From: Bordetella sp. BOR01
Lineage (GTDB): Bacteria; Pseudomonadota; Gammaproteobacteria; Burkholderiales; Burkholderiaceae_B
Reading direction: 5' to 3'
DNA length: 64,000 nucleotides
Assembly: GCF_019218885.1 (NCBI RefSeq)
Contig: NZ_JAHUWT010000001.1
Coordinates: forward strand, 930,001 to 994,000
Part shown: positions 35,260 through 44,058 of the stretch, one piece after another
How positions within the stretch are numbered: the first letter of the stretch is position 1
How the letters are laid out: each line of letters begins with the position of its first letter
Position numbers and translations under genes: made by a program
Notes under the pieces: model-generated
What the model was told of the DNA's origin: nothing
What the model saw: the letters and a program-made list of their open reading frames with translations, nothing else
Database searches by the model: none

Positions 35260-36237
35260 ATGATATCAAGAAGAACCGCCTTAAGAGCGTTAGTCGCTAC
35301 TTCGGTTACGCCTGCCGGGTTTGCCGTTCTCGGAGCGGAGAAGTTTCCGTCGCGTCCAGTGCGCATAGTCGTACCGTACGCAGTCGGAACCGCGACAGAC
35401 AGCACGGCGAGGCTACTTGCGGACGGTCTCGCGAAAGTTTGGGGTGTGCCAGTAGCTGTTGAAAATATTGCGGCGGCAAGCGGTATCGTCGGGTCTTCCG
35501 CGGTTGCTAAGCTTCCGGGCGATGGCTATACGATCATCATGGTGGCGGCCAACCATGTGATCAATCCGCACCTTTATCGGGACCTGCCTTTCGACCCTAT
35601 ACGGGATTTCACGCCGATTTGTATGGTTGCCCAGACCCAGGTTGTCGTGGTTGTCAACGCTAGTTCGGACCTACGTGATTTAAAAGGGCTGATTGCAGAA
35701 TCCAGCCGAAATCCGGGGCGCCTGAACTACGGCTCGGCCGGCAATGGAAGTGTGGGTCATTTGGTGATGGAGCAAATCAAGCAAGCTAGCAAGGTGTCCA
35801 TTACACACATTCCCTATCGTGGACAAAATCAGGCGCTGACCGATTTGGCGGGCGGCCAGGTAGATGTCGCGCTTCCCGCGCTCGCAGCCGCCGAGCCCTT
35901 TCTGCGCAGCGGTCGGCTGCGTGCGATAGCGGTGACCGGTTCGCAACGCTCCCCGCTCTTTCCCGATATCCCGACGATCGAAGAGCAGATCGGCAGGCCG
36001 GTAGAGGGGCTCGCCTGGTGGGGATTATTGGGCCCCAGGGGGATGCCGGCAGATATCGTCGAAATCATTGGATCTGCGGTGCGCGAGCAATTGCGTGCTC
36101 CCGCGATGTTGGATCAGATGCGGACGCTTAGCGCCGAAGTAGTCGCAAGTTCGGCACAGGAGATGGAACAAATGATGCGTACAGACCTGGCCAGGGTGGG
36201 GCAGGTAGTTGCGGCTGCCCACCTGAAGATTGATTAG
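35260..36237 (+). CDS. Bug-type (TTT) solute-binding receptor
   Basis: This 325-residue receptor has an Arg-pair leader (MISRRTALRALVATSVTPAG). Mature hallmarks are FPSRPVRIVVPYAVGTATD (the usual GGG replaced by VGT), AASGIVGSSAVAKLPGDGYT, HIPYRGQNQALTDLAGGQ and GMPADIVEIIGSAV. It is the third gene of the GGT-like operon and probably supplies the module with its substrate by high-affinity binding. It is convergent with the TetR gene. Confidence 0.92.
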   Translation: MISRRTALRALVATSVTPAGFAVLGAEKFPSRPVRIVVPYAVGTATDSTARLLADGLAKVWGVPVAVENIAAASGIVGSSAVAKLPGDGYTIIMVAANHVINPHLYRDLPFDPIRDFTPICMVAQTQVVVVVNASSDLRDLKGLIAESSRNPGRLNYGSAGNGSVGHLVMEQIKQASKVSITHIPYRGQNQALTDLAGGQVDVALPALAAAEPFLRSGRLRAIAVTGSQRSPLFPDIPTIEEQIGRPVEGLAWWGLLGPRGMPADIVEIIGSAVREQLRAPAMLDQMRTLSAEVVASSAQEMEQMMRTDLARVGQVVAAAHLKID

Positions 36238-36284
36238 CCCGACGCTGCGCACGCCCTGCACGCTGGAGCGTCGCTGATGGTGCT

Positions 36285-36902
36285 TCAGCTTTTCTTCTGT
36301 TTGCTGTTGACGGGATGATTCGCCATTGCTGCTTGCATGTGCTCCGATCCAAGGAAAATTCGCATGTACTCCGGCATGAGCTTTTTCCTTTCTGATACAG
36401 ACTGCTTTACTCCCATCGAGTAATAGCCAATTTGATGGTAGTAATACACCTTGGCACGCACGGTGGCCTCATCTCGCGTAAATCCGATCGCGACGAACAG
36501 CCGCTCGAGCAAATCGAGCCGCTTGCTGTCGACCCGCTCGACCGCCCAGGCGGCGCGCTTGTCGTGGCGCGCCCAGTCACGAACAGCCAAGTCGAACCTG
36601 GGATCGAATCCGTCCTCTGTGATCAGGCGGTCGCTCAGGCGTTCCAGCATCCGTGCCGCCTCGACCGCCGACTTGGGCATTGGCCATTCCAGCACAAAAA
36701 GGTTCTCGTTTTCCCATTTCACCAAGAGCTGATCGAGCAGTTCGCTGCGGTCCAGGAAATGCTTGTAAAAGCCGCCGCGCGTGACACCCAGGCGTTGTGC
36801 AAGTCGATCGACCTTGACGCCATGGATACCTTCTTCGATTAATGCCTTCTGGGCGGTTTCCACCCAAGTGGCCGGCGGGGTTTTGGGTACAAGATTAGCC
36901 AT
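36285..36902 (-). CDS. TetR-family transcriptional regulator
   Basis: This 205-residue protein has a TetR HTH at about residues 10-55 (TAQKALIEEGIHGVKVDRLA, RLGVTRGGFYKHFLDRSELL) and a helical ligand domain. The start at 36902 gives the usual length; the frame is open further upstream but is not family-like. It begins 10 bp after the stop of the amino-acid dehydrogenase gene on the same strand, so both share the promoter with the palindrome at 38021-38044. It is the likely binder of the AAAAGATACA-N4-TGTATCTTTT sites, by inference from position and dyad type. Confidence 0.92.
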   Translation of the reverse strand: MANLVPKTPPATWVETAQKALIEEGIHGVKVDRLAQRLGVTRGGFYKHFLDRSELLDQLLVKWENENLFVLEWPMPKSAVEAARMLERLSDRLITEDGFDPRFDLAVRDWARHDKRAAWAVERVDSKRLDLLERLFVAIGFTRDEATVRAKVYYYHQIGYYSMGVKQSVSERKKLMPEYMRIFLGSEHMQAAMANHPVNSKQKKS

Positions 36903-36912
36903 ACCCCTGATC

Positions 36913-37962
36913 TTAGCATTGGCGTAAGAGGTCCTCGGCCCAGCGCTGCGCGACGCGAAAAGGCGCCTCGTCATTGGAGCGGTCCAGCAGTTCGGCGACG
37001 CGTTGGCGGATGCGGCTGATCTCAAGCTCAACCCGCTCGTCGTCGCTCCTGCCTAGGTATTCGTGAGCGGCGCTGATGATCCCGCCCGCATTGATGAGGA
37101 AGTCCGGCAGATACAGAATGCCCCTTGCCTGCAGCGCGTCTCCAACGGCGGCTGCGAACAATTGATTGTTGGATGCGCCGGCCACGATGGCAGCCTTGAT
37201 CTCTGGCACCGTGGAGGAGTTCAGGACGCCGCCTAATGCGCAAGGTGCAAGCACGTCGCAAGGGGCCGCGAGAATATGGTCCACGCCTACAGGCTCCGCC
37301 GAATACGTTGACCTGGCATATTGCACGCGGGCTTGATCGAGGTCGGACACCACGAGCCGCGCACCCGCCGCATATAGATGCTTGCACAATGACATGCCGA
37401 CGGCCCCCAACCCTTGCACCGCCACTGTTACTTTGTCTAGAGGCCGCTTCAGGACCCTGTATACCGCTTCGTCAATGGCAAGAAAGACGCCAAAAGCAGT
37501 CCTTGGCGAGGGATCGCCACCAAAAGCGTTATCACGCGGGATACCGCTGACGAATCTGGTTTGCTGCTGGACCGCCCGCATGTCCGCGATGGTGCTGCCG
37601 ACGTCTTCGGCGGTGATGTAGTGCCCCGCCAACGTATCGACGCGAGTGCCGAACGCCTGAAAAAGACGCTGTCGGTCAAATGGCCCGGATGGTTTCAGGA
37701 TAACCGCCTTGCCTCCGCCGAACGGAAGGCCTGCCAGGGCGTTCTTCAAACTCATGCCATGCGAAAGTCGCAGGGCGTCGCGCAGCGCCTCGCTCTCATT
37801 GCTGTAGCTCCATACACGGCATCCTCCAAACGCCGGCCCTCGCAGGGTGTTATGAATCGCGATTATTGCGGTGAGGCCAGAGCGTTCGTCGCAGAACATT
37901 GAAACCTGCTCGTGCGGCCGTTCACCAGGAAGGGATAGCAAGGTGCTGTCATTGGGGTGCAT
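36913..37962 (-). CDS. Glu/Leu/Phe/Val dehydrogenase family protein
   Basis: This 349-residue amino-acid dehydrogenase has FGGCRVWSYSNESEALRDAL, the catalytic-Lys segment SLKNALAGLPFGGGKAVILK, and the NAD fold VTVAVQGLGAVGMSLCKHLY. The length fits the leucine/phenylalanine/valine dehydrogenase branch rather than glutamate dehydrogenase. The start ATG 37962 (MHPNDSTLL) is chosen over 38076. It is transcribed leftwards, divergent from soxB, with the TetR gene 10 bp downstream. It could deaminate the amino acid freed by the GGT-like or sarcosine-oxidase-type enzymes. Confidence 0.9.
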   Translation of the reverse strand: MHPNDSTLLSLPGERPHEQVSMFCDERSGLTAIIAIHNTLRGPAFGGCRVWSYSNESEALRDALRLSHGMSLKNALAGLPFGGGKAVILKPSGPFDRQRLFQAFGTRVDTLAGHYITAEDVGSTIADMRAVQQQTRFVSGIPRDNAFGGDPSPRTAFGVFLAIDEAVYRVLKRPLDKVTVAVQGLGAVGMSLCKHLYAAGARLVVSDLDQARVQYARSTYSAEPVGVDHILAAPCDVLAPCALGGVLNSSTVPEIKAAIVAGASNNQLFAAAVGDALQARGILYLPDFLINAGGIISAAHEYLGRSDDERVELEISRIRQRVAELLDRSNDEAPFRVAQRWAEDLLRQC

Positions 37963-38020
37963 GAGAGTAGCCTTTTTGCGGGCTGGTTGGAGGCCGGCAG
38001 ATCGATGCAGGTTCAACCCG

Positions 38021-38044
38021 AAAAGAAACATTATTGTCTCTTTT
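38021..38044. promoter_or_regulatory. Palindromic operator AAAAGAAACA-N4-TGTCTCTTTT
   Basis: This is an interrupted dyad with 9 of 10 arm positions matching, 59 bp upstream of the dehydrogenase start. It shares consensus and spacing with the inverted-repeat sites before the GGT-like gene (33023-33046, 33137-33160) and the half-site before soxB. It is most simply explained as the operator of the TetR protein encoded downstream. Confidence 0.65.
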
Positions 38045-38131
38045 GATATTATTCTCCACGGCTGGGCTGGATGCAAGAGTTTATAAGCAGTAATCTAAAT
38101 AAAATGGCTTGTTGAGAGCGCCAAAATTTCT

Positions 38132-38160
38132 TTGACAGTACTGTATCTTTTAGGTAGAGT
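38132..38160 (+). promoter_or_regulatory. soxB promoter with operator in the spacer
   Basis: TTGACA (38132-38137), a 17-nt spacer and TAGAGT (38155-38160) form a sigma70-like promoter. The spacer contains the dyad ACAGTACTGT (38135-38144) and the half-site TGTATCTTTT (38142-38151) of the shared operator. A bound regulator would cover the polymerase site. The soxB ATG is only 7 nt beyond the -10 box, implying a leaderless transcript. Confidence 0.55.
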
Positions 38161-38167
38161 TTCTGGC

Positions 38168-39424
38168 ATGCAATCGAGAACTCGCTATTCCGCATGGAGC
38201 CTGCTGGCCGCTGGAGCCGATCAGCGGGACTGGGCGCCCGCCTGGACAGATGCGAGGCCCAAGAAGCGCTATGACGTCGTCATCATCGGGGGGGGCGGGC
38301 AGGGGCTGGCGACTGCCTATTACTTGGCCAAAAACCATGGCATCACGAACGTGGCGGTCATCGAAAAGGGATGGATCGGAGGAGGAAACACCGGCCGCAA
38401 TACCACGATCATCCGATCCAACTACCTCTATCCCGAAAGCGCACGCCTTTATGATTTTTCGGTGCGCCTGTACGAGGGGCTGTCGCGTGAACTGAATTTC
38501 AACATCATGTTCAGCCAGCGAGGCATGATCACGCTCGCGCATTCGCGCCATGATCTCGATCTGCAAGCCCGCTGGGCGAACGCGATGCAATCTAATGGTG
38601 TCGATGCCGAACCGCTTGGCGCCGAACAGGTTCGTGAACTCGAGCCCCGTCTGAATTTCACCGCAAACGCGAGGTTCCCCATTCTAGGAGGGCTGATCCA
38701 GAGGCGCGCCGGACCGGCAAGGCATGATGCGGTGGCTTGGGGCTATGCGCGAGGAGCAAGCGCGTTGGGCGTGGACATCATTCAGAACTGTGCGGTCACT
38801 GGGTTTGATATACATGACGGAGCCGTGAAGGCAGTCCATACGCAGCAAGGCAAGATACTTGCAGGCAAGGTTGCGCTATGCGTAGCAGGACATAGCAGTC
38901 AATTCGCCGCTTGGGCAGGTTTCCGCTTGCCGGTCATCAGCTACGCATTGCAGGCCATGGTGACCGAGCCAGTCAAGCCAGTACTCGAGCGTGTCACGCT
39001 TTCGCCGGCGCTCGGAGCATATTGGAGCCAGAGCGACAAAGGCGAAGTCGTAATGGGGGGTGGCCTTGATCACTTCCCGTCCTACGCGCAACGGGGTAGT
39101 TTCGCCGTCACTCAGCAAGTCGTCGCAGCCACTGCGGAGATGTTTCCTTCACTTGGGCGCTTGCGGCTGCTGCGTCAGTGGGCCGGAATCGTAGACATCG
39201 TCCAGGACTCAAGTCCGATCATCGGGCCGTCACCCGTACGCGGGCTCTACCTGAATTGCGGTTGGGGTACTGGCGGCTTCAAAGGCATTCCCGTCGGCGG
39301 CTGGACATTGGCACACGAAATCGCGACTGGTCGCACGCACGAGCTTGCGGAACCTTTTCAACTCGGTCGATTCACCAGCGGTCGTCTCATAGACGAAGCT
39401 GCAGCAGCCGGCATTGCCCACTGA
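38168..39424 (+). CDS. soxB: Sarcosine oxidase-type beta subunit (FAD)
   Basis: This 418-residue protein has the FAD dinucleotide fold YDVVIIGGGGQGLATAYYLA, then the highly typical GWIGGGNTGRNTTIIRSNYL, the FSQRGMITLAHSRHD segment and the C-terminal LYLNCGWGTGGFKGIPVGG. It matches SoxB of heterotetrameric sarcosine oxidase in length and order. The ATG at 38168 fits the family N-terminus (RYSAWSLL). It is the first gene of soxBDAG-purU. The enzyme oxidatively demethylates sarcosine-like amines, passing the one-carbon unit to tetrahydrofolate. The substrate in this organism is not proven. Confidence 0.94.
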   Translation: MQSRTRYSAWSLLAAGADQRDWAPAWTDARPKKRYDVVIIGGGGQGLATAYYLAKNHGITNVAVIEKGWIGGGNTGRNTTIIRSNYLYPESARLYDFSVRLYEGLSRELNFNIMFSQRGMITLAHSRHDLDLQARWANAMQSNGVDAEPLGAEQVRELEPRLNFTANARFPILGGLIQRRAGPARHDAVAWGYARGASALGVDIIQNCAVTGFDIHDGAVKAVHTQQGKILAGKVALCVAGHSSQFAAWAGFRLPVISYALQAMVTEPVKPVLERVTLSPALGAYWSQSDKGEVVMGGGLDHFPSYAQRGSFAVTQQVVAATAEMFPSLGRLRLLRQWAGIVDIVQDSSPIIGPSPVRGLYLNCGWGTGGFKGIPVGGWTLAHEIATGRTHELAEPFQLGRFTSGRLIDEAAAAGIAH

Positions 39425-39429
39425 CCAAG

Positions 39430-39702
39430 ATGATGCTTTTGACCTGCCCCTGGTGCGGACCACGTTCGGAGAACGAATTCCATTTCGGCGGGCCAGCGCA
39501 CCTGGAACGCCCCTCTATGGACTGTTCCGACGCTGAATGGGCCAGTTACCTTTTTATGCGTGACAACCCTCTGGGCGAGCATAGAGAGCGCTGGCGGCAC
39601 ACTTACGGTTGCGGGCAGTGGTTTAACGTGCTGCGCAATACCGTCACACATGAGGTGACTGAGGTCTATCGCATGGGTGAGACAGGAGGCCGGAATGCCT
39701 AG
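39430..39702 (+). CDS. soxD: Sarcosine oxidase-type delta subunit
   Basis: This 90-residue protein has the SoxD zinc motif LTCPWCGPRSENEFHFGG and the C-terminal YGCGQWFNVLRNTVTHEVTE. It lies 5 bp after soxB and overlaps soxA by 8 bp. SoxD holds a structural zinc and is a small subunit of the heterotetramer. A double ATG (39430 and 39433) allows two starts. Confidence 0.93.
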   Translation: MMLLTCPWCGPRSENEFHFGGPAHLERPSMDCSDAEWASYLFMRDNPLGEHRERWRHTYGCGQWFNVLRNTVTHEVTEVYRMGETGGRNA

Positions 39703-42622
39703 CAAGCGCTTGGTACAACCGTGGGGCAGTCGAATAGAGCGTGCACAGGCGCTGCAGTTTTCGTTTAATGGCCGTCCCATCGATGCGTACGCAGGCGACA
39801 CAGTGGCGTCCGCGTTGCTGGCCAACGGTGTGAAGCTCGTTGGCCGCAGCTACAAACTGCATCGGCCGCGCGGTATTTTCTCCTGCGGTCCGGAAGAGCC
39901 AACCGGCATTGCGGATGTGGGCTCTGGCAGCGTACGCACGCCCAACACGCGCCTGACAGAAGTGCAGGCCCGGAACGGACTTGAAGTGAGCAGCGGAAAT
40001 TGCTGGCCGAGCCTCAGGCACGACATATTGGCAGGCCTTGGGCTTTTTTCGTCCTACATGCCTGCAGGCTTCTACTACAAGACTTTTACGTGGCCTCGCT
40101 GGGAATGGTTCGAGCCGGCCATCAGGAGGTTGGCCGCAGCGAGCCGTGCAAGCGATTTGGCGGACCCCGATTCATATGGCGAAGTATCGACAACCGCCGA
40201 CGTGCTCGTTATTGGAGGCGGACTTGCGGGCGTGCGCGCGGCGCTATCGGCGGCACAGTCCGGCAAGGACGTGTTGATGATCGATGGGGATGTCGAACCA
40301 GGCGGAAGCCTGACCTCGCATGGACAAGGATTGGCCTCGATGACAAGTATCCAGTCCATGCTCGCCGCTTTCAAGCAGGCGGGCGGGCGCTTGTCTGTCC
40401 GCACCACGGCGCTAGGGGCCTACGATCAGCGCTTGATTACCGCAGTGCAGACAGGCGGCCCCGGTTCCACCACGCGAGAGCGCCTGATCAAGATACGCGC
40501 GGATCAAGTAATTATTGCGACAGGTGCGTTCGACCGCCCCATGCTGTTTCCGGACAACGACCGACCGGGCGTGATGCTGGCCGGAGCGGTCGAACGTTAT
40601 GCCTCGCTATATGGCGTTGCCTGCGGCGAAAGAGTCGTGATTGCGGCGGCCTGCGACGCCGCTTATGGTGTCGCGTCCACGCTCGCCCTGACGGGCATAG
40701 AAGTTGTGGCGATTGTCGACTGTCGAGAAGAACAGCTTATCGGTGCTGAAAACATGCCGGAGCACGCCGCATGGTATCCAAATAGCACTATTGTCGCCGT
40801 GCACGGCAGCGCCGATGGTGTCACTGGAGTCACCATTGCCGATATGCCGCGCGGCCAGTTGAAAAAAATACCGTGCGACAACATTGCAAGCGCCGGTGGC
40901 GCCACTCCAAACGTAAGTTTGTATACCCAGTTCGGGGGAACGTTGAGGTGGCTGGAAGAGAGTTCGATGTTTGTGCCTGACAGGCGCCTGGCCTGCGTCG
41001 CGACAGTGGGCGCTTGCGCAGGAATCTTCGATGTCGACCAAATCTTGACACATGCCGATGCGATGGGCCGATTCGGAGTGTCCGGCGCTCCTGAGCCCAT
41101 CGCTGGCGGTACCGGATTCGTACCGGCTGACAACCGACCCTCGAAGGCGGCACTTGCAATGTATGGTCGTCGTCCCGGCAAGCAGTTTGTCGACTTGCAG
41201 AACGACGTGGACGCCCGCGATATTCAGATCGCTGCGCTGGAAAATTACCGTTCTGTCGAGCATCTCAAGCGCTACACGACAACCGGCATGGCTACCGATC
41301 AGGGCAAAACAAGCAATGTCAACGCTATCGTTTTGATGGGGCAGGCCACTGGAAGGCTGCCTCAGCAAGTAGGCACCACCAGGTTTCGTGCGCCTTACCG
41401 GCCGGTGACTTTGAATACTATTTCTGCTGGCCGAAGCGGGATGCGCCTGCGGCCCTTGCGGCTCTTGCAAGCACGCGACTTCCATGCCGAGCGGGGCGCA
41501 TTGTTCGAGGAATTCAGCGCGTGGGAACGTCCTGCTGCTTATCTTCAGGCAGGAGAAGACTTGCACGCTGCCGCGCTGCGGGAAGCGGCCCATGTGCGCC
41601 GCGGTGTCGCACTATTCGACGGATCGCCCCTGGGCAAGATCGAAATTTACGGCCCGGACGCGGCGGATTTCCTGGATCTGATGTTCGTCGGTCAGATGTC
41701 TACGATGCCTTTAGGGGTTGCCAGGTACGGAGTGCGGTTGAATGAAAACGGCGTAATCGTTGACGATGGCATCGTTTCCAGGTTGGGGCGTGACCACTTT
41801 TGGGTCAATACCACCTCAGGTGGCGCGGAACAGGCCGCCCTGGTATTCGAAGAATGGCTGCAATGCGAGTATCCCCATTTACAGGTCCTTATTTGTCCTG
41901 TTACCGCGCAGTGGGGCAACGTGACGGTCTCGGGGCCAATGGCATGGAAACTATTGAATAGCATTGGCTTCGACGATGCCTTCGCGCCCGAGCATATGCA
42001 GCACATGACCATGATGGAAGGATCGTTGCGAGGTACACGCGTGCGGGTGTTGCGTGCGAGCTTCAGCGGCGAGCTAGGTTACGAAATCAATCTTCCCGCT
42101 TCTGAGACAAGCAATTTGTTTAGCGAGCTGTGGCAATCCGGACGGGCGTTGCAGGTTGGCATGTACGGTGTCGAGGCGCTCATGATTCTTCGAACCGAAA
42201 AAGGCTTTATCCATGTGGGCGCCGATACTGACGGCACTTCGCTGCCGCAGGATGTGGGATTGTGGCGCGGTATGACCAAGAAAAAGGCAAATTTCGTTGG
42301 CCGCCGTTCATTGCTCAGGCCCGCTGGACTGGATACGTCACGACTGAGGTTGGTGGGGATCAAGCCTGGCGACCGCGCAACTGCGGTAGCCGTCGGTTCC
42401 ATCCTCAAGACTCTCGGGCGTGGTGATTTGCCTCAAGGGCACGTCACCAGCAGCTACTTCAGTCCGGCCTTGGGCGAACCGATCGCGCTTGCCTTGCTGG
42501 CTGGCGGTGCCGATAGGCTCGGTGAACGGTTGCAAGCATGGTCGTTCGGGAGATGTGTCGAAGTGGAGGTGGTTGAAACGCCTTTTTATGATGCAAAGGG
42601 GGAGCGGATTCATGGCCGGTAA
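39695..42622 (+). CDS. soxA: Sarcosine oxidase-type alpha subunit
   Basis: This 975-residue multidomain protein has an N-terminal ferredoxin-like region (FSFNGRPIDAYAGDTVASAL, GRSYKLHRPRGIFSCG). It also has a nucleotide-binding oxidoreductase domain (DVLVIGGGLAGVRAALSAAQ) and a C-terminal aminomethyltransferase-like, folate-binding domain (FSGELGYEINLPAS, MYGVEALMILRTEKGFIHVG). The start is ATG 39695 behind AGGAGG. It is slightly shorter than the usual about 1000 residues. It forms the large subunit that delivers the methylene group to tetrahydrofolate. It overlaps soxD and soxG. Confidence 0.94.
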   Translation: MPSKRLVQPWGSRIERAQALQFSFNGRPIDAYAGDTVASALLANGVKLVGRSYKLHRPRGIFSCGPEEPTGIADVGSGSVRTPNTRLTEVQARNGLEVSSGNCWPSLRHDILAGLGLFSSYMPAGFYYKTFTWPRWEWFEPAIRRLAAASRASDLADPDSYGEVSTTADVLVIGGGLAGVRAALSAAQSGKDVLMIDGDVEPGGSLTSHGQGLASMTSIQSMLAAFKQAGGRLSVRTTALGAYDQRLITAVQTGGPGSTTRERLIKIRADQVIIATGAFDRPMLFPDNDRPGVMLAGAVERYASLYGVACGERVVIAAACDAAYGVASTLALTGIEVVAIVDCREEQLIGAENMPEHAAWYPNSTIVAVHGSADGVTGVTIADMPRGQLKKIPCDNIASAGGATPNVSLYTQFGGTLRWLEESSMFVPDRRLACVATVGACAGIFDVDQILTHADAMGRFGVSGAPEPIAGGTGFVPADNRPSKAALAMYGRRPGKQFVDLQNDVDARDIQIAALENYRSVEHLKRYTTTGMATDQGKTSNVNAIVLMGQATGRLPQQVGTTRFRAPYRPVTLNTISAGRSGMRLRPLRLLQARDFHAERGALFEEFSAWERPAAYLQAGEDLHAAALREAAHVRRGVALFDGSPLGKIEIYGPDAADFLDLMFVGQMSTMPLGVARYGVRLNENGVIVDDGIVSRLGRDHFWVNTTSGGAEQAALVFEEWLQCEYPHLQVLICPVTAQWGNVTVSGPMAWKLLNSIGFDDAFAPEHMQHMTMMEGSLRGTRVRVLRASFSGELGYEINLPASETSNLFSELWQSGRALQVGMYGVEALMILRTEKGFIHVGADTDGTSLPQDVGLWRGMTKKKANFVGRRSLLRPAGLDTSRLRLVGIKPGDRATAVAVGSILKTLGRGDLPQGHVTSSYFSPALGEPIALALLAGGADRLGERLQAWSFGRCVEVEVVETPFYDAKGERIHGR

Positions 42623-43151
42623 GAATATCGCTGAACCCTGTGTTCAGTGGCAAGTTCTGCAAGGAATGTCTATTGCGTCCGTGCGTCGTATGGCTGGCGA
42701 TCGAGACGTGCTTGAAATCTTGAAAAATCTCGGTATGCGGTGGCCCGAAAGCACGGGAAATGCGCGGGGAGACGATCCGGTCGTGTTATGGAAACGTCCC
42801 TCTGAAGCGCTTGTCGTCAGCAAACAAGCCGGACGAACTGGCGAGTTGGTGGCGCTGCTCGAGGCTGGGCGAAGCCCGAGCGGCATTGCGCTCGATGTAT
42901 CGGAGCAAATCACCGTGCTGGAAGTTCGGGGGCCGGCGTTAAATGAATGGCTGGCCCAGGTTGTCGATACATATTCCTTGCCGCAGCGGGGCGGCGTAAC
43001 CAATGCTCGTCTAGCTGAAATTCATGTGCTCATCTTCAGGCCCGAAGACGAACGAGTCTGGATTCTCGTAGAGAGAACACTCGTTTCTTATCTCGATGCG
43101 TGGTTGTGCCACACGCGAGACGTTGCATTCAGCGTAGGTGTCGTGCAATGA
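42612..43151 (+). CDS. soxG: Sarcosine oxidase-type gamma subunit
   Basis: This 179-residue protein has the SoxG layout: LWKRPSEALVVSKQAGRTGE, LDVSEQITVLEVRGPALNEWL, and a closing WLCHTRDVAFSVGV. It starts inside the end of soxA and its TGA overlaps the ATG of purU, so the operon is translationally coupled throughout. The gamma subunit is related to the aminomethyltransferase fold and completes the heterotetramer. Confidence 0.9.
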   Translation: MAGKNIAEPCVQWQVLQGMSIASVRRMAGDRDVLEILKNLGMRWPESTGNARGDDPVVLWKRPSEALVVSKQAGRTGELVALLEAGRSPSGIALDVSEQITVLEVRGPALNEWLAQVVDTYSLPQRGGVTNARLAEIHVLIFRPEDERVWILVERTLVSYLDAWLCHTRDVAFSVGVVQ

Positions 43152-44008
43152 AGTCGTTCGTTCTGACAATCTGCTGCCGGGACACGACCGGAATCGTGGC
43201 GGCAGTTGCTTCGACTTTAGCGGCTGCAGAGGCGTTTATTATCGAATCGTCCCATTACGGAGATGCAACGAGCGAGATGTTTTTCATGCGTACCGTTTTC
43301 CGGCCGACGGGCACCCGTGTGACATCGCGATCGGAGTTTCTGGATGTGCTATTGCCCGTCTCCCACCGATTTGGAATGGCGCTCCAATTACACGAGTCTG
43401 ACCGCAAAATGAAGGTCGTGCTTGCCGTGTCACGCTTGGGCCATTGTCTGAATCACTTGCTGCACAGATGGCATGCTGGAGAGCTTGGCGTGGATTTGGT
43501 GGGCGTGGTGTCCAATCACGACGATATGCGTCGCCTGGTGGACTGGTTTGGGATCCCTTTTCACCATCTTCCGATGAACGAGAGCAAGCAAGAGCAGGAA
43601 GACCGTTTTTGGGATGTAGTGCAAGAAGCCGATGCGGAACTAACTGTGCTGGCGCGCTATATGCAAGTCCTGTCCGATCGGATGTGCCAGCGGCTGGAAG
43701 GCAGATGCATCAATATCCACCATTCCTTTCTGCCGAGTTTTAAAGGGGCCCGGCCATACCATCAGGCGCACGAGCGTGGCGTGAAGGTGGTCGGTGCCAC
43801 TGCGCACTACGTTACGCCGGAGCTGGATGAAGGTCCGATCATCGAGCAGGATGTTGTACGGGTGGGCCATGGATTATCCACGGAGGCGCTTGTCCGTATC
43901 GGCAAGGATGTCGAGAACGTGGTGCTTGCTCGCGCCGTGCAGTGGCACGCCGAACACCGCGTCTTGCTCAATGGTCATCGTACGATTGTTTTCCAGCAGG
44001 GCGCGTAG
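43148..44008 (+). CDS. purU: Formyltetrahydrofolate deformylase
   Basis: This 286-residue protein has an N-terminal ACT-like domain (MKSFVLTICCRDTTGIVAAV) and a C-terminal formyltransferase-fold hydrolase domain with MKVVLAVSRLGHCLNHLLHR, VSNHDDMRRLVDWFGIPFHH, and the catalytic NIHHSFLPSFKGARPYHQA with TAHYVTPELDEGPI. It cleaves 10-formyl-THF to formate and THF. Placed directly after soxG with overlapping codons, it would recycle the folate loaded by the oxidase, a known sox-operon arrangement. Confidence 0.93.
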   Translation: MKSFVLTICCRDTTGIVAAVASTLAAAEAFIIESSHYGDATSEMFFMRTVFRPTGTRVTSRSEFLDVLLPVSHRFGMALQLHESDRKMKVVLAVSRLGHCLNHLLHRWHAGELGVDLVGVVSNHDDMRRLVDWFGIPFHHLPMNESKQEQEDRFWDVVQEADAELTVLARYMQVLSDRMCQRLEGRCINIHHSFLPSFKGARPYHQAHERGVKVVGATAHYVTPELDEGPIIEQDVVRVGHGLSTEALVRIGKDVENVVLARAVQWHAEHRVLLNGHRTIVFQQGA

Positions 44009-44058
44009 AAGGTGGCCGGCAAACTCGTTGATCGCTATAGCCGCCGCCGCGCTAACCT

